Of a stretch of DNA of 64,000 nt, positions 35,953 through 45,665 are shown piece by piece. The notes below the pieces were generated by a model. The model was not told the DNA's origin, searched no databases, and saw only the letters and a program-made list of their open reading frames with translations. Origin of the DNA: an uncultured delta proteobacterium (lineage in GTDB: Bacteria; Myxococcota_A; UBA9160; JAFDET01); contig CAMYLJ010000029.1 in NCBI GenBank assembly GCA_947259215.1, positions 1-64,000 on the forward strand, read 5' to 3'. Position 1 is the stretch's first letter, and each line of letters begins with the position of its first letter. The position numbers were made by a program, and so were the translations under genes.

Positions 35953-36864
35953 GTGTACGATCCGGCCGTGCACGACCACGGCCACGATCACGCCGGCGGC
36001 CGCGCGGGCGACCGCCGCGCCCTCACCATCGCCCTCTGCCTGGCGCTGGGATACATGGGCGCCGAAGTGGTCGGTGGCCTGTGGACCGGCTCGCTGGCGC
36101 TGCTGGCCGACGCCGGCCACATGTTCTCCGACGCCGCAGCCCTGACGCTCTCGCTCTTCGCGCTCTGGGTCGCCCAGCGGCCGGCCTCCGCGCGCCGCAC
36201 CTACGGCTACTACCGCGCGGAGATCCTGGCTGCGCTGGTGCACGGCGCCGGGCTGGTGCTGGTGGCGCTGCTGGTGGCGCGCGAGGCGCTGGAGCGCCTG
36301 GGCGAGCCGCAGCCGGTGATGGGCCTCCCGATGCTGCTCATCGCCACGGGGGGCCTGGCCGTGAACGCCGCCGCCCTGGTGATCCTGAACCGCGGGCGCG
36401 GTGCCAGCCTGAACGTGCGCGGCGCCTGGCTCCATGTCCTCTCCGACGCCCTCGGGAGCGGCGCCGCCATCATCGCTGGCGCCCTGGTCTGGGGCTTCGG
36501 CTGGCACGCCGCCGACCCGCTGGCCTCGCTGGCGATCTCGGTGCTGATCGTGATCTCCGCCTGGAAGCTCCTGGCCGAGGCCACCGACGTGCTGCTCGAG
36601 GGCGCGCCGCGACACATCGACGTCGACCGCGTGCGCGACGCCATCGTCGAGGTCCCGGGCGTGTTGGCGGTCCACGACCTGCACGTGTGGACGATCACGA
36701 GCGGCATGGTCGCCCTCTCCTGCCACGTGGTGGCGAAGGATCCGAGCCACGCCGGGGCCCTGCTGACGAGCGTGGGCGCGACCCTCGAGGAGCGCTTCGG
36801 GATCGGGCACACCACGATCCAGGTGGAGCCCGAGGGCTTCGAGGAGAGCGAGACCTGCGACTAG
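35953..36864 (+). CDS. Cation diffusion facilitator (CzcD/ZitB type)
   Basis: A 303-residue inner-membrane divalent-cation/proton antiporter, probably for zinc. The N-terminus is His-rich (HDHGHDHAGG). There are six hydrophobic helices; the metal site residues lie in DAGHMFSDAAALTLSLFA (helix 2) and HVLSDALGSGAAI (helix 5), giving the HD-HD set typical of zinc transporters. A soluble C-terminal domain follows (VPGVLAVHDLHVWTITSGMVALSCHV). GTG at 35953; a second GTG at 35968 just before the His-rich run is an equal candidate. Confidence 0.92.
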   Translation: MYDPAVHDHGHDHAGGRAGDRRALTIALCLALGYMGAEVVGGLWTGSLALLADAGHMFSDAAALTLSLFALWVAQRPASARRTYGYYRAEILAALVHGAGLVLVALLVAREALERLGEPQPVMGLPMLLIATGGLAVNAAALVILNRGRGASLNVRGAWLHVLSDALGSGAAIIAGALVWGFGWHAADPLASLAISVLIVISAWKLLAEATDVLLEGAPRHIDVDRVRDAIVEVPGVLAVHDLHVWTITSGMVALSCHVVAKDPSHAGALLTSVGATLEERFGIGHTTIQVEPEGFEESETCD

Positions 36865-36889
36865 CTGCTGCACGGTCCGGTCCACGACC

Positions 36890-38017
36890 GTGCTCCCCCT
36901 CGCCTGCGCCAGCTTCGGCATCTTCGGTGTGCTGCTCGTCCTGGTCGGCACCTACCAGGCGCCGCTCGCGGCAGCCCTCGATCTCGACCTGGCGCAGACG
37001 GGTCTGCTGGCGGCGGCGCTCGCCGCGGGAAGCGCCGTCGGAACCCTCGGGACCGGCCCCGTCGCGGACCGCGCATCGCGCCGGGTGCTGTGGCTGGCAG
37101 GCTGCACCCTCGGCGCCGGGGCCGGGGCGCTGGCGGCGACGCTGGCCAGCCTGGCCTGGACCGCCCTGGGCCTGGTCGGGCTTGGAGCGGCAGCCGGCGC
37201 GCTCCAGACCGCGAGCAACGCGTCGCTGGCCGATCGCTACGGCGCGCGCGCGGCGCGGCCGATCGCGGCCGCGCATCTCGGTGTCACGCTCGGCGCCTTC
37301 ACGGGACCGGGTCTGCTGCTGCTGCTGGCGCGGCCGGGGGGCGTGGCCGGCGGCTTTCACGCAGTGGCGGGGGCCTACGCGCTGCTCGCCTTCGGCGCCG
37401 CCCTGGTGCCGGAGTCCCACCGGCAGGGGCTGCAGGGGAGCGACGCCGTGCGGCCTCCCTGGAGCACCATCGCGCCCTTCGCCGCCATGGCGGTCTGCTA
37501 CGTGGGCTTTGAGACATCGCTCACCACCTTCGCCACTCCGTGGGCCACCAGCGTCGGGCTGGCCGAGGCCCGCGGCCCGCGTGCGATAACGGCCTTCTGG
37601 CTCGGCCTCTTCGTGGGTCGGGCTGCTCTGCTGGCGCGCGGCACGCCCCCCGGCCCTGCCCTGCTGGCCGCCCTCAGCCTCGGCGCCACGGCGATCCTGG
37701 CCTTCGCGCTGGCGCTCGACACCTCCCGCCTCGAGTGGGCGCTGGCCGGCATCGGGCTCTGCTGCGGCGCGGTCTTCCCGCTGCTCATCGCGTTGGCGAC
37801 GCGCGCCGCACCGGGCGCCAGCGGGACCGCGGCCGGCGCCGTGGCGGCGGCCGGGGGCGTCGGCGGCATGACGGGACCCTGGCTCACCGGGCTCCTCGGC
37901 GACGAGATCGGCCCCCGCGGCGCGCTGAACCACCTGCTCGCCTGGAGCGCCGCCGTCGGGCTGCTGGCCGTGTGGATCGCACGCCGTCCGCGCGGGACCC
38001 GACCGGACCTCTGCTAG
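36890..38017 (+). CDS. MFS transporter
   Basis: A 375-residue multi-pass protein with about 12 hydrophobic segments and the first-half loop GPVADRASRRVLW. Between the halves is a polar stretch ESHRQGLQGSDAVRP. It resembles the YfcJ/Bcr-like MFS group without a clear substrate. GTG start 25 bp after the CDF gene and 33 bp before a P450, so it may export or import the P450 substrate or simply share the transcript. Confidence 0.75.
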   Translation: MLPLACASFGIFGVLLVLVGTYQAPLAAALDLDLAQTGLLAAALAAGSAVGTLGTGPVADRASRRVLWLAGCTLGAGAGALAATLASLAWTALGLVGLGAAAGALQTASNASLADRYGARAARPIAAAHLGVTLGAFTGPGLLLLLARPGGVAGGFHAVAGAYALLAFGAALVPESHRQGLQGSDAVRPPWSTIAPFAAMAVCYVGFETSLTTFATPWATSVGLAEARGPRAITAFWLGLFVGRAALLARGTPPGPALLAALSLGATAILAFALALDTSRLEWALAGIGLCCGAVFPLLIALATRAAPGASGTAAGAVAAAGGVGGMTGPWLTGLLGDEIGPRGALNHLLAWSAAVGLLAVWIARRPRGTRPDLC

Positions 38018-38050
38018 CGTCTGCCCGGGGAACGCGTCGCGGAGGCCAGC

Positions 38051-39421
38051 GTGAGCACGCACGCCATCGCCGAGACGCAAGCGATCGCTCCCCCCACCCG
38101 TCGCTTTCGAAGTCCCTTTCAGATCCTGGCGCGCATGCGCAGGGATCCCCTGGACTTCTTCTTCGAGCTGCAGCGCGACCACGGCGACCTCGTCCGCCTC
38201 GTCGGGCCCGGCATGCGCGGCTACCTGGTGCTGCGCCCCGAGCACGTGCGCCACATCCTCCAGGACAACCCCCGCGGCTACTGGAAGGGCCGCGTCTTCC
38301 AGCGCCTCACCCGCTTCGCCGGCAACGGGATCCTCTTCAGCGAGGGCGACTTCTGGCTGCGCCAGCGCCGCATGGCCGCGCCCGCCTTCCACCGCGCGGC
38401 GGTGGAGCGCCTCGGGGACGACATGGCGGCCCGCGCGGACGCCCTGGCCGACCGCTGGCTGGCCGAGCGGCGCGACGAGCCGTTCGACGTGGCGCCGGAG
38501 ATGGCGGGGCTCGCGCTCGAGATCGTGTCCCGGGCCCTCTTCGGGGCCGATGTGGACGACTGGAAGGAGACCTTCACCACCAACATCAACTACGGCATGG
38601 AGTACGCCAACTACCTGGTCAACTCCCTCACGCCGCTCCCGATGTGGGTGCCGACGCGCCGCAACCGGGGCATGCGCCAGCGCATGGCGGAGCTCGACGG
38701 CTTCCTCCGGGACATGGTCGAGCGGCGTCAGCGGGAGCCGAGCGCGAACGGCGACCTGCTGTCCATGCTGCTCGAGGCCCGGGACGAGGATACCCAGGAG
38801 GGCATGACCGAGCGCCAGCTCCTCGACGAGTGCATCACCTTCATCTCGGCCGGACACGAGACGACGGGCATGGCCCTGTCCTGGTGCTGGGCCGTGCTGG
38901 CGCAGCACCCGGAGGTAGAGGCCCGGCTGCACGCAGAGCTGGACCCGGTGCTCGGCGACCGCCTCCCCGGCGTCGCCGACCTGCCGCAGCTCGGCTACAC
39001 GCGTCGCGTGGTCGAGGAGACCCTGCGCCTCTACCCGCCGGCCTGGGTCACCGGCCGCGAGAGCCTCGGCCCCGACGAGATCGACGGCTTCCGCATCGAG
39101 CCGAAGTCCTTCCTCTTCCTCAGCCCCTACGTCACCCACCGCCACCCGGAGTTCTGGGACGACCCGGAGACCTTCGACCCGGACCGCTTCCTGCCCGAGC
39201 GGAGCGAGGGCCGGCCGCGCTACGCCTACTACCCCTTCGGCGGCGGCAGACGCCTGTGCATCGGACGCGAGTTCGCGCTCGTGGAGCTGCAGCTGGTGCT
39301 GGCGACGCTGGCGCGGCGGCTTCGCCTCGAGCTGGCGCCCGGGCACGAGCCCAGTCCCGACCCGATCTTCACCCTGCGCCCGAAGGGCGGGATGTGGATG
39401 CGTCGGGCGCCGCGCTCATAG
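38051..39421 (+). CDS. Cytochrome P450 (eukaryote-like, CYP4/102 type)
   Basis: A 456-residue P450 longer than the other two in the window. I-helix FISAGHETTG, ExxR in VEETLRLYPPAW, PERF-like FDPDRFLPER, and haem loop YYPFGGGRRLCIGREFA with Cys403. This resembles fatty-acid or terpene hydroxylases of the CYP4/CYP102 clan more than CYP101-type enzymes. No membrane anchor or fused reductase. The start codon is GTG. The following amidohydrolase begins 53 bp later. Confidence 0.93.
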   Translation: MSTHAIAETQAIAPPTRRFRSPFQILARMRRDPLDFFFELQRDHGDLVRLVGPGMRGYLVLRPEHVRHILQDNPRGYWKGRVFQRLTRFAGNGILFSEGDFWLRQRRMAAPAFHRAAVERLGDDMAARADALADRWLAERRDEPFDVAPEMAGLALEIVSRALFGADVDDWKETFTTNINYGMEYANYLVNSLTPLPMWVPTRRNRGMRQRMAELDGFLRDMVERRQREPSANGDLLSMLLEARDEDTQEGMTERQLLDECITFISAGHETTGMALSWCWAVLAQHPEVEARLHAELDPVLGDRLPGVADLPQLGYTRRVVEETLRLYPPAWVTGRESLGPDEIDGFRIEPKSFLFLSPYVTHRHPEFWDDPETFDPDRFLPERSEGRPRYAYYPFGGGRRLCIGREFALVELQLVLATLARRLRLELAPGHEPSPDPIFTLRPKGGMWMRRAPRS

Positions 39422-39474
39422 AACCTGCGGGTCGGCTAGCCTCACACGGCGCATGGCAGCGCGCGGAGACTCCG

Positions 39475-41229
39475 CTGAAGCCCCGTCTTCTCTTCCTGGC
39501 CTTGGTGGTTCTGGTGCTCGCCTGCGACCAGGAGCAGCGTCCTGCGCAGACCGATGCGCTTCCCAATGCGGGATCGTCGGGCTCCCAGGCAGACCTGGTC
39601 CTCACCAACGGCACCATCTTCACGGCGAACGACGACGCCCCATGGGCGGAGGCCGTCGTCGTTCGGGACGGTGTCCTCGTGTATGTCGGGGACAACGCCG
39701 GTGCGCTCGCGGCCGCAGGCCAGACCTCCTCCCGACACGATCTCGCCGGCGGCTTCGTGATGCCTGGCATCATCGACAGCCACACGCATCCGGGGCTGGT
39801 CTCGCTCCTCGGTCCCGGTGTCGAGGAACCGCTCATCCCGAAGACCAGTCACCAGGACATCCTGGCATGGCTCAAGAGGTACTCGAGGGCCCGGTGGTAC
39901 TCGCCTGTCATCGTTGCCGATTCCTGGCCCGTATCCCTCTACGGCACAGAAGGGCCCAAGAAAGAGGACCTCGACGAGATCGTCTCGATTCGTCCCGTCA
40001 TCCTCTTCGACGACTCGGGTCACAGCCTCTGGGTCAACTCCTCGATGCTCTGGGTCATGGGCGTAGACAAGGACACGCCTGATCCCGCACCGGGCCTCTC
40101 CACCTTCGCGCGAGACGAGGAAGGCGAGCCGACGGGATGGATCAAGGAGTTCGCGGCCATCCCATTCATTGGGGAGTGGCTCCTGGCGGGGGCGAGCGAG
40201 CGCGAAGAAGCGCTCACGAGCTACCTCGACTTCCTCGCAAGCCGCGGCGTCACGACGCTCTACGACGCCGGCAACCTGCTCTTCCACGACTCCGTCTACG
40301 AGCTGGTCGCGAAGCTCGAGCGCGAAGGACGTCTGCCAGTTCGCTACGAAGGCACCTACCACATCATGTTTCCCGACCAGCTCCCGAAGGCGATCCGCGA
40401 GATGAAGCGTCTTCGAGCCGAGTACGGCGGCAAGCTCCTGAGGTTCAACACCGTCAAGATCCACTTCGACGGCGTCGGCGAGATCCGCACGGCAGCCTAC
40501 CTCGAGCCCTATCACGATGACCCCGGAAACAGCGGCGCGACGCTGCTCACCACCGAAGTCCTCACGGCGTTCATGCTGGAGCTCGAGACCGCGAGCCTCG
40601 ACCTACACCTGCATGTCGTCGGTGACCGCGCGACGCGCGTGGCACTCGACGCCTTCGAGGCGGCCAAGGCGGCGGCCGGAGGCGAGCTGCGGCTGCGGTT
40701 GACGCTCGCGCACCTGGAGGTCGTCGACGAATCGGACCTGCCCCGGTTCAAGGAGCTCGGGGTGGTGGCCAACTTCACGCCCCACTGGCTCGGGACGTAC
40801 TTTCAGGGTGCCGCGCCCGGGCTCGGGGAGCGTCGCTGGAACAACCGGGAGCGCGCCCGCACCCTGCTCGCCCACGGGGCTCTCCTCACCTTCTCGAGCG
40901 ATGTCACGGGATATCCCGAGATGCATCGCGCGGACCCGTTCTACGGCATGCAGACCGGCCACAACCGCCAGGACGTCGGACACGAGGATGGGCCGATTCG
41001 ACCGCCGGCGGACGAGCGGCTTTCGCTGGAGGCGCTGCTGCGTGGCTATACGCTGAACGGCGCCTACCAGCTTCGAAGCGACGACGTCACGGGCTCGATC
41101 GAGACCGGAAAGCACGCGGATCTGGTCGTCCTCGACCGGAGCCCGTTCGAGACCCACCGCGCGGCGATTCACGAGATCCGGCCGCGGGTCGTCCTGCGGA
41201 GCGGCGAGGTCACCTCCGGCCGCCTCTAG
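39475..41229 (+). CDS. Amidohydrolase-3 family lipoprotein (YtcJ-like), probable CTG start
   Basis: A 584-residue metal-dependent hydrolase. It begins with a signal peptide and lipobox (VVLVLACDQ). The fold opens with DLVLTNGTIFTANDD, then metal site GIIDSHTHPG, HLHVVGDRA, LTLAHLE, the Asp in TFSSDVTGYP, and ends GSIETGKHADLVVLD. No ATG, GTG or TTG precedes the signal in frame except a GTG at 39394 inside the P450 gene; a CTG at 39475 with GGAG 7 bp upstream fits best. Its codon use looks less GC-extreme than its neighbours, a possible sign of transfer. Reaction unknown. Confidence 0.82.
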   Translation: MKPRLLFLALVVLVLACDQEQRPAQTDALPNAGSSGSQADLVLTNGTIFTANDDAPWAEAVVVRDGVLVYVGDNAGALAAAGQTSSRHDLAGGFVMPGIIDSHTHPGLVSLLGPGVEEPLIPKTSHQDILAWLKRYSRARWYSPVIVADSWPVSLYGTEGPKKEDLDEIVSIRPVILFDDSGHSLWVNSSMLWVMGVDKDTPDPAPGLSTFARDEEGEPTGWIKEFAAIPFIGEWLLAGASEREEALTSYLDFLASRGVTTLYDAGNLLFHDSVYELVAKLEREGRLPVRYEGTYHIMFPDQLPKAIREMKRLRAEYGGKLLRFNTVKIHFDGVGEIRTAAYLEPYHDDPGNSGATLLTTEVLTAFMLELETASLDLHLHVVGDRATRVALDAFEAAKAAAGGELRLRLTLAHLEVVDESDLPRFKELGVVANFTPHWLGTYFQGAAPGLGERRWNNRERARTLLAHGALLTFSSDVTGYPEMHRADPFYGMQTGHNRQDVGHEDGPIRPPADERLSLEALLRGYTLNGAYQLRSDDVTGSIETGKHADLVVLDRSPFETHRAAIHEIRPRVVLRSGEVTSGRL

Positions 41230-41254
41230 GCACGCCTGCCTCCCGCCGCAGCGA

Positions 41255-42046
41255 TCAGTCTCCGTGGAAGCGCGGCGGTCGCTTCTCCAGGAAGGCCTGG
41301 ATGCCCTCCTTCCAGTCCGGGGTGCCGATGGTGGCCTGCACGGCGCGCCGCTCCTCCGCGATCGCTTCGTTCAGTGATTTCTCGCCGGCTCCGACGACGC
41401 ACGCGAGGACGCCCGCTACCGCGCTGCTCGGCATGGCGGCGAGCTCCCGGGCGAGATCCTGGGCGCGTTGCTGGAGCTCGGCGTTGGGCCACACCTCCTG
41501 GACCAGTCCGATCCGCAGGGCCTCCGGGCCCGAGATCTTCTTGGCGCGGAGGATCATGTCGAGGGCGGCGTCGCGACCGACGCAGCGGGTGAGCCGGGCG
41601 GTGCCGCCCCAGGCGGGGACGGTGCCCAGGTCCATCTCCGGCAGGCCGATCTTCGCGCCTTCCGCGGCGGCGAGCCGGAAGTGGCAGCCCAGGGGCAGCT
41701 CCAGCCCGCCGCCGAGGCAATAGCCGTAGAGCGTCGCGATCACGGGCTTCGGCAGGTTCTCGATGGCCGCGACCACGCGCAGCCGCTGGTCGAGCATGGC
41801 CTCGAAGCTGCCCATGCGCTTCACGGCCTCCGGGCCCTGCTTGAGGTTCATGCCGACGGAGAAGTGCTCTTCGCCGGCACCGCGGATCACGATGGCGCCC
41901 GCGGACTCGTCGCGTGCGAGGTCGGCGACCGCGACCTCCAGCTGGTCCATGAAGTCGAGGGTCATGCGGTTGTAGGGCGGGTCGTTGTTGATGAGGGTCA
42001 CGACCCGGCCCTGGCGCTCGACGATCAGTGCATCACCCGGGCTCAT
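41255..42046 (-). CDS. Enoyl-CoA hydratase/isomerase (crotonase) family
   Basis: A 263-residue crotonase. Oxyanion-hole strands in HFSVGMNLK and YGYCLGGGLELPLGC. At the two catalytic Glu positions of hydratases it reads GLPEMDLGTVPAWGGTARL, with one Glu; the first site (in CLGGGLELPL) also has a Glu. It could be a hydratase or an isomerase. Ends KEGIQAFLEKRPPRF, the standard C-terminus. Convergent with the amidohydrolase; downstream of the MaoC-like hydratase by 32 bp. Confidence 0.9.
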   Translation of the reverse strand: MSPGDALIVERQGRVVTLINNDPPYNRMTLDFMDQLEVAVADLARDESAGAIVIRGAGEEHFSVGMNLKQGPEAVKRMGSFEAMLDQRLRVVAAIENLPKPVIATLYGYCLGGGLELPLGCHFRLAAAEGAKIGLPEMDLGTVPAWGGTARLTRCVGRDAALDMILRAKKISGPEALRIGLVQEVWPNAELQQRAQDLARELAAMPSSAVAGVLACVVGAGEKSLNEAIAEERRAVQATIGTPDWKEGIQAFLEKRPPRFHGD

Positions 42047-42078
42047 GGGTGGAGGACGTTCATCTCGCCCGTGGGCGC

Positions 42079-42561
42079 CTAGCCGTACACCAGCCGCGTC
42101 AGGGTCTCGGCGACGCAGGCGGGCTTGTCCTGGCCGTCCACCTCGACGGTCATCTGCTGCTTGAGCTGGATGGTGGTCGGGTTCTTCAGCTCCGCGGCCA
42201 TGAGCGTCCGCCGCCCGCGGATCTTCGAGTCCACCGGGACCGGCGAGGGGAAGCGCACCTTGTCGAGGCCGTAGTTCACGCCCATCACGACGCCCTCATA
42301 GGCCTTCGTGTCACAGACGGGGATGGTCTTGCCCAGGTGCACCACCATGGAGAGGGTCAGGAAGCCGTGGGCGATGGTCACCTTGTAGGGCGAGAGCTGG
42401 GCCGACTTCTCGGGGTCGATGTGGATGAACTGGTGGTCGAGGGTCGCGTCGGCGAAGGCGTTGATGCGCTCCTGGTCGATCGCGAACCACTCGCCCACGC
42501 CTTCCTCGGAGCCGATGTGCTTCTGGAAGATCTCGAGCGCTGCTTCGGCCTTGGTCGCCAT
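42079..42561 (-). CDS. MaoC-like (R)-specific enoyl-CoA hydratase
   Basis: A 160-residue hot-dog protein. Catalytic Asp and His in DATLDHQFIHIDPEKSAQ, followed by SPYKVTIAHGFLTLSM: the hydratase-2 motif. It hydrates trans-2-enoyl-CoA to (R)-3-hydroxyacyl-CoA. Start ATG with GGAG upstream. Between the LLM monooxygenase (21-bp gap) and the crotonase. Confidence 0.92.
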   Translation of the reverse strand: MATKAEAALEIFQKHIGSEEGVGEWFAIDQERINAFADATLDHQFIHIDPEKSAQLSPYKVTIAHGFLTLSMVVHLGKTIPVCDTKAYEGVVMGVNYGLDKVRFPSPVPVDSKIRGRRTLMAAELKNPTTIQLKQQMTVEVDGQDKPACVAETLTRLVYG

Positions 42562-42582
42562 GCGGGGGTCTCCTTTGGGGGT

Positions 42583-43866
42583 CTACTCGTTCGGGTCGCT
42601 CAGGGGCACGGTGACGCCGCTTCCGCCGGGTACGGCGGCGGTCCCGTCGCGCTCGTCTTCGGGCATCTGCTGCACGATCTGTCGGCCGAGGGCCACGATC
42701 TCCGGGATCTCGTCGTCGGCCAGGGGCGGCAGCCACTGCTTGCGGCCGAGAGCGTCCTCGATGTACGGCGCCAGCTCGTCCGCCTTGCGCTTCTCGCGCT
42801 GCGCCGCGCGCTCCTGGAAGGCGGGCATCACGTCGGAGGCGAAGAGCTCGAGGCTCTGGCAGATGTGGTCGTGGCGGTTGCGGCCGCCCTGCTGGATGAA
42901 GATCACCTGGTCGACGCCGGCCTCCTCGAAGTCCGCCAGGTGCTGACCGAGCTGCGCCGGGGTCCCGATGCCGCGGTTCCCGTCCGCCCGCGGCAGCATG
43001 TCGCGTGCCGCCTCGAAGCGCTGCCAGATGTCGGTGCGGCCGGGCTTGTGGCTGCCGAAGATGTAGTGGTGGCCGAGGCCGTAGCCGAAGAAGCGGAAGC
43101 CGTCCTCGCCGCGGCGCCGGGCCTCCTCCTCGTCCGGGTGGCACGAGAAGCCCGTCACCATGGCGATGTTGGCGTTCACGGCGTGGCCGATGGGGACGCA
43201 CTCGGTCCTCAGGATCTCGTAGTACTCGCTCACCCACTTGCGCGCCTCGGCCGGGTCGACGAAGGCGAAGGTGAGCGCGCCCATGCCGAGGCGGGCCGCC
43301 AGCTGGATGGTGTCGCGGTTGGAGCACGCCACCCAGAGCGGCGGGTGCGGCTTCTGCACGGGCTTCGGCACCACGTTGCGGCACGGCATGGAGAAGTACT
43401 TGCCGTCGTAGCCCGGGTAGGGGTCCATCACGAGCATGTTGGCGACCTGCTCGACGGACTCGCGCCACATGGCGCGCTTGTCTTCCGCCGAGACCCCGAA
43501 GCCGCCGAGCTCCGCCAGCGACGACGACTCGCCGGTGCCGAAGTCCACGCGTCCGTGGGACACCAGGTCGAGGCTCGCGATGCGCTCCGCCACCCGCGCC
43601 GGGTGGTTGTAGCCCGGGGGCATCAGCACGATCCCGTGCCCGAGCCGGATGCGCTCGGTGCGCTGGGAGCAGGCCGCCAGGAAGACTTCGGGAGCCGAGG
43701 AGTGCGAGTACTCCTCCAGGAAGTGGTGCTCCACCTCCCAGGCGTAGTCGAGGCCCAGGCGGTCGGCCAGGCTCACCTGCTCCAGGGCCTCGTCGAAGAG
43801 CTGCTGCTCGGAGCCCTCCGCCCACGGCCGCGGGAGCTGGTGCTCGTAGAAGATGCCGAACTTCAC
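42583..43866 (-). CDS. LLM-class flavin-dependent monooxygenase (luciferase-like)
   Basis: A 427-residue TIM-barrel flavin enzyme. KFGIFYEHQLPRPW start, WEVEHHFLEEYSHSSAPEVFLAACSQRTERIRLG, then NHPARVAERIASLDLVSHGRVDFGTGES, all hallmarks of bacterial-luciferase-like oxygenases that use reduced FMN. The C-terminal 90 residues are an extra acidic extension (PLADDEIPEIVALGRQIVQQM). It probably oxygenates a ketone, thioester or aldehyde; a flavin reductase is not nearby. First gene of the LLM-MaoC-crotonase unit. Confidence 0.88.
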   Translation of the reverse strand: MKFGIFYEHQLPRPWAEGSEQQLFDEALEQVSLADRLGLDYAWEVEHHFLEEYSHSSAPEVFLAACSQRTERIRLGHGIVLMPPGYNHPARVAERIASLDLVSHGRVDFGTGESSSLAELGGFGVSAEDKRAMWRESVEQVANMLVMDPYPGYDGKYFSMPCRNVVPKPVQKPHPPLWVACSNRDTIQLAARLGMGALTFAFVDPAEARKWVSEYYEILRTECVPIGHAVNANIAMVTGFSCHPDEEEARRRGEDGFRFFGYGLGHHYIFGSHKPGRTDIWQRFEAARDMLPRADGNRGIGTPAQLGQHLADFEEAGVDQVIFIQQGGRNRHDHICQSLELFASDVMPAFQERAAQREKRKADELAPYIEDALGRKQWLPPLADDEIPEIVALGRQIVQQMPEDERDGTAAVPGGSGVTVPLSDPNE

Positions 43867-44000
43867 AGGGTTGCCTCGCCCGTCCCGCCGCCGCGCAGTC
43901 TAGCCCACTCCCCCCGGGAGAGGCCCGCGTAACCCGCCCCCGGGCCCCGGCATTCCAGTAGCGACACCAGGGAGCTTCGGGGGAAGCGCACGGAGAAGCC

Positions 44001-44819
44001 ATGTCCCACGTGATGTCGATCGATCCCAGCCCGGATGCGACCCGCCTGCGCCGGCAGCGCGCGGCCCTGGGCGGCCCCCGGCGCGACCTCTCCCTGCTGG
44101 ACGCCGACTGGCTGAACCGCGAGCTGGCCGACGCCAGCCCCGAAGCGCTCGTCGCCTGGGCGGCGGACAGGTTCGGCGACGGTCTGGTGGTGAGCACCAG
44201 CTTCGGGATCCAGTCCGCCGCCACGCTGCACCTGGTGACCCGGGCCCGGCCCGACGTCCCGGTGGTGTGGGTGGACACGGGCTACCTGCCGGCGGAGACG
44301 TATCGCTTCGCCGAGGAGCTCACGCGGCGCCTCGACTTGAACCTGCACGTCGCCCAGGCGGAGCTCTCGCCGGCGCGCATGGAGGCGCTGCACGGCCGCC
44401 TGTGGGAGAGCGACGACGTGGCGGATCTCGACCGCTACGACCGCCTGCGGAAAGTGGAGCCCATGCAGCGAGCGCTGCGCGAGCTGGGTGCCAGCGCCTG
44501 GATCTCGGGCATCCGCGCGGAGCAGACCGCGCAGCGCGAGAAGCTGCCGCGCATCGACCGCCAGCGCGAGCGCTGGAAGATCTCGCCGATCCTGCACTGG
44601 ACCACCAGGCAGGTGCACGAGTACCTGAAGGCCCACGGCCTGCCGCTCCACCCGCTCTTCGAGCAGGGCTACGCCACCGTGGGCGACGCGCATTCGAGCC
44701 GCGCCATGAGCGCGGACGACAGCCACGAGCGCGACACCCGCTTCGGCGGCCGCAAGCAGGAGTGCGGCCTCCACCTGAACGACGCCGAGGCCACGAGCCT
44801 GGAGTCGAGCGGCCTCTAG
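44001..44819 (+). CDS. cysH: Phosphoadenylyl-sulfate reductase
   Basis: A 272-residue PAPS/APS reductase that makes sulfite in assimilatory sulfate reduction. The PP-loop region is [12 protein letters not shown], then [43 protein letters not shown] and C-terminal ECGLH with Cys255. The paired CC...CxxC ligands of [4Fe-4S] APS reductases are absent, so the PAPS-specific, thioredoxin-dependent type is likelier. Start ATG with GGAGAAG upstream. It stands alone among lipid genes; convergent with a crotonase by 3 bp. Confidence 0.93.
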   Translation: MSHVMSIDPSPDATRLRRQRAALGGPRRDLSLLDADWLNRELADASPEALVAWAADRFGDGLVVSTSFGIQSAATLHLVTRARPDVPVVWVDTGYLPAETYRFAEELTRRLDLNLHVAQAELSPARMEALHGRLWESDDVADLDRYDRLRKVEPMQRALRELGASAWISGIRAEQTAQREKLPRIDRQRERWKISPILHWTTRQVHEYLKAHGLPLHPLFEQGYATVGDAHSSRAMSADDSHERDTRFGGRKQECGLHLNDAEATSLESSGL

Positions 44820-44822
44820 CCG

Positions 44823-45623
44823 CTAGCGAAACCGCGGCGGGCGCTTCTCGATGAAGGCCTGCACCGCCTCCTTGTGCTCGGGCGTGCGCCAGCACTCGCG
44901 CAGCAGCTCGGTCTCGCGCTGCTGGACGGCGGTCAGGTCCGCGTCCGCGCCGTTGCGCGTGAGCAGGTCCTTCGTCATTCGCAGCATCGGATCGGGGTTG
45001 GCCGCGATCTCGCCGGCCAGCTCCAGTGCGGATTCGACCAGCCTGTCGTGGGGCACCAGCCGGTCGACGAGCCCCGCATCGAGCGATTCCTCCGCCGCGT
45101 AGAGCCGGCCCGACAGGCACATCTCGCTGGCGCGCCCGAAGCCCATGCGCTGCACCAGGAAGTGGGTGCTGGCCAGCTCGGGCACCAGCCCCACCTTGAT
45201 GAAGAGCATCCCGAAGCGCGCGCGCTCGGACGCGAGAATCACGTCGAACGGCAACACCATGGTCATGCCGATCCCCACCGCGGCGCCGTTCACCGCGGCC
45301 ACCAGCGGCTTCGAGCGGCGGCAGAGCGCGACCCAGTCGAGCCCGGCCGGCATGCCGCCCTCCCCTTCCGCGGTGTTGGCACCCGGGTCGCCGCCGTCGA
45401 TCCGGGTCTGGAAGGTGTCCTCCATGTCGGCTCCGGCGCAGAATCCGCGCCCCGCGCCCGTCAGCACGATGGCGCCCACCTCGCGCGCGGCGTTGGCCGC
45501 CTCGATGGCATGGGCCAGCTCCTCCGCCATGCGGGGCGTCCAGGCATTCAGGCGGTCCGGGCGCTCGAGGGTCAGGAGCACCACCTCCCCCTGGCGTTCG
45601 GCGCGGATCTGCTGGTAGTCCAT
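44823..45623 (-). CDS. Enoyl-CoA hydratase/isomerase (crotonase) family
   Basis: A 266-residue crotonase. GRGFCAGADMEDT and NGAAVGIGMTMVLPFDVILAS form the oxyanion hole; at the second Glu position the sequence is VGLVPELASTHFL, with one Glu. Ends KEAVQAFIEKRPPRF. ATG 45623 is chosen because GGAGG lies 6 bp upstream; the frame is open further. Divergent from the acyl-CoA dehydrogenase pair, with a 15-bp palindrome in the 64-bp gap. Confidence 0.9.
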   Translation of the reverse strand: MDYQQIRAERQGEVVLLTLERPDRLNAWTPRMAEELAHAIEAANAAREVGAIVLTGAGRGFCAGADMEDTFQTRIDGGDPGANTAEGEGGMPAGLDWVALCRRSKPLVAAVNGAAVGIGMTMVLPFDVILASERARFGMLFIKVGLVPELASTHFLVQRMGFGRASEMCLSGRLYAAEESLDAGLVDRLVPHDRLVESALELAGEIAANPDPMLRMTKDLLTRNGADADLTAVQQRETELLRECWRTPEHKEAVQAFIEKRPPRFR

Positions 45624-45665
45624 GGCGGTCCTCCGGCGGGCGAAGCCCGCTGGATCCATACTACC

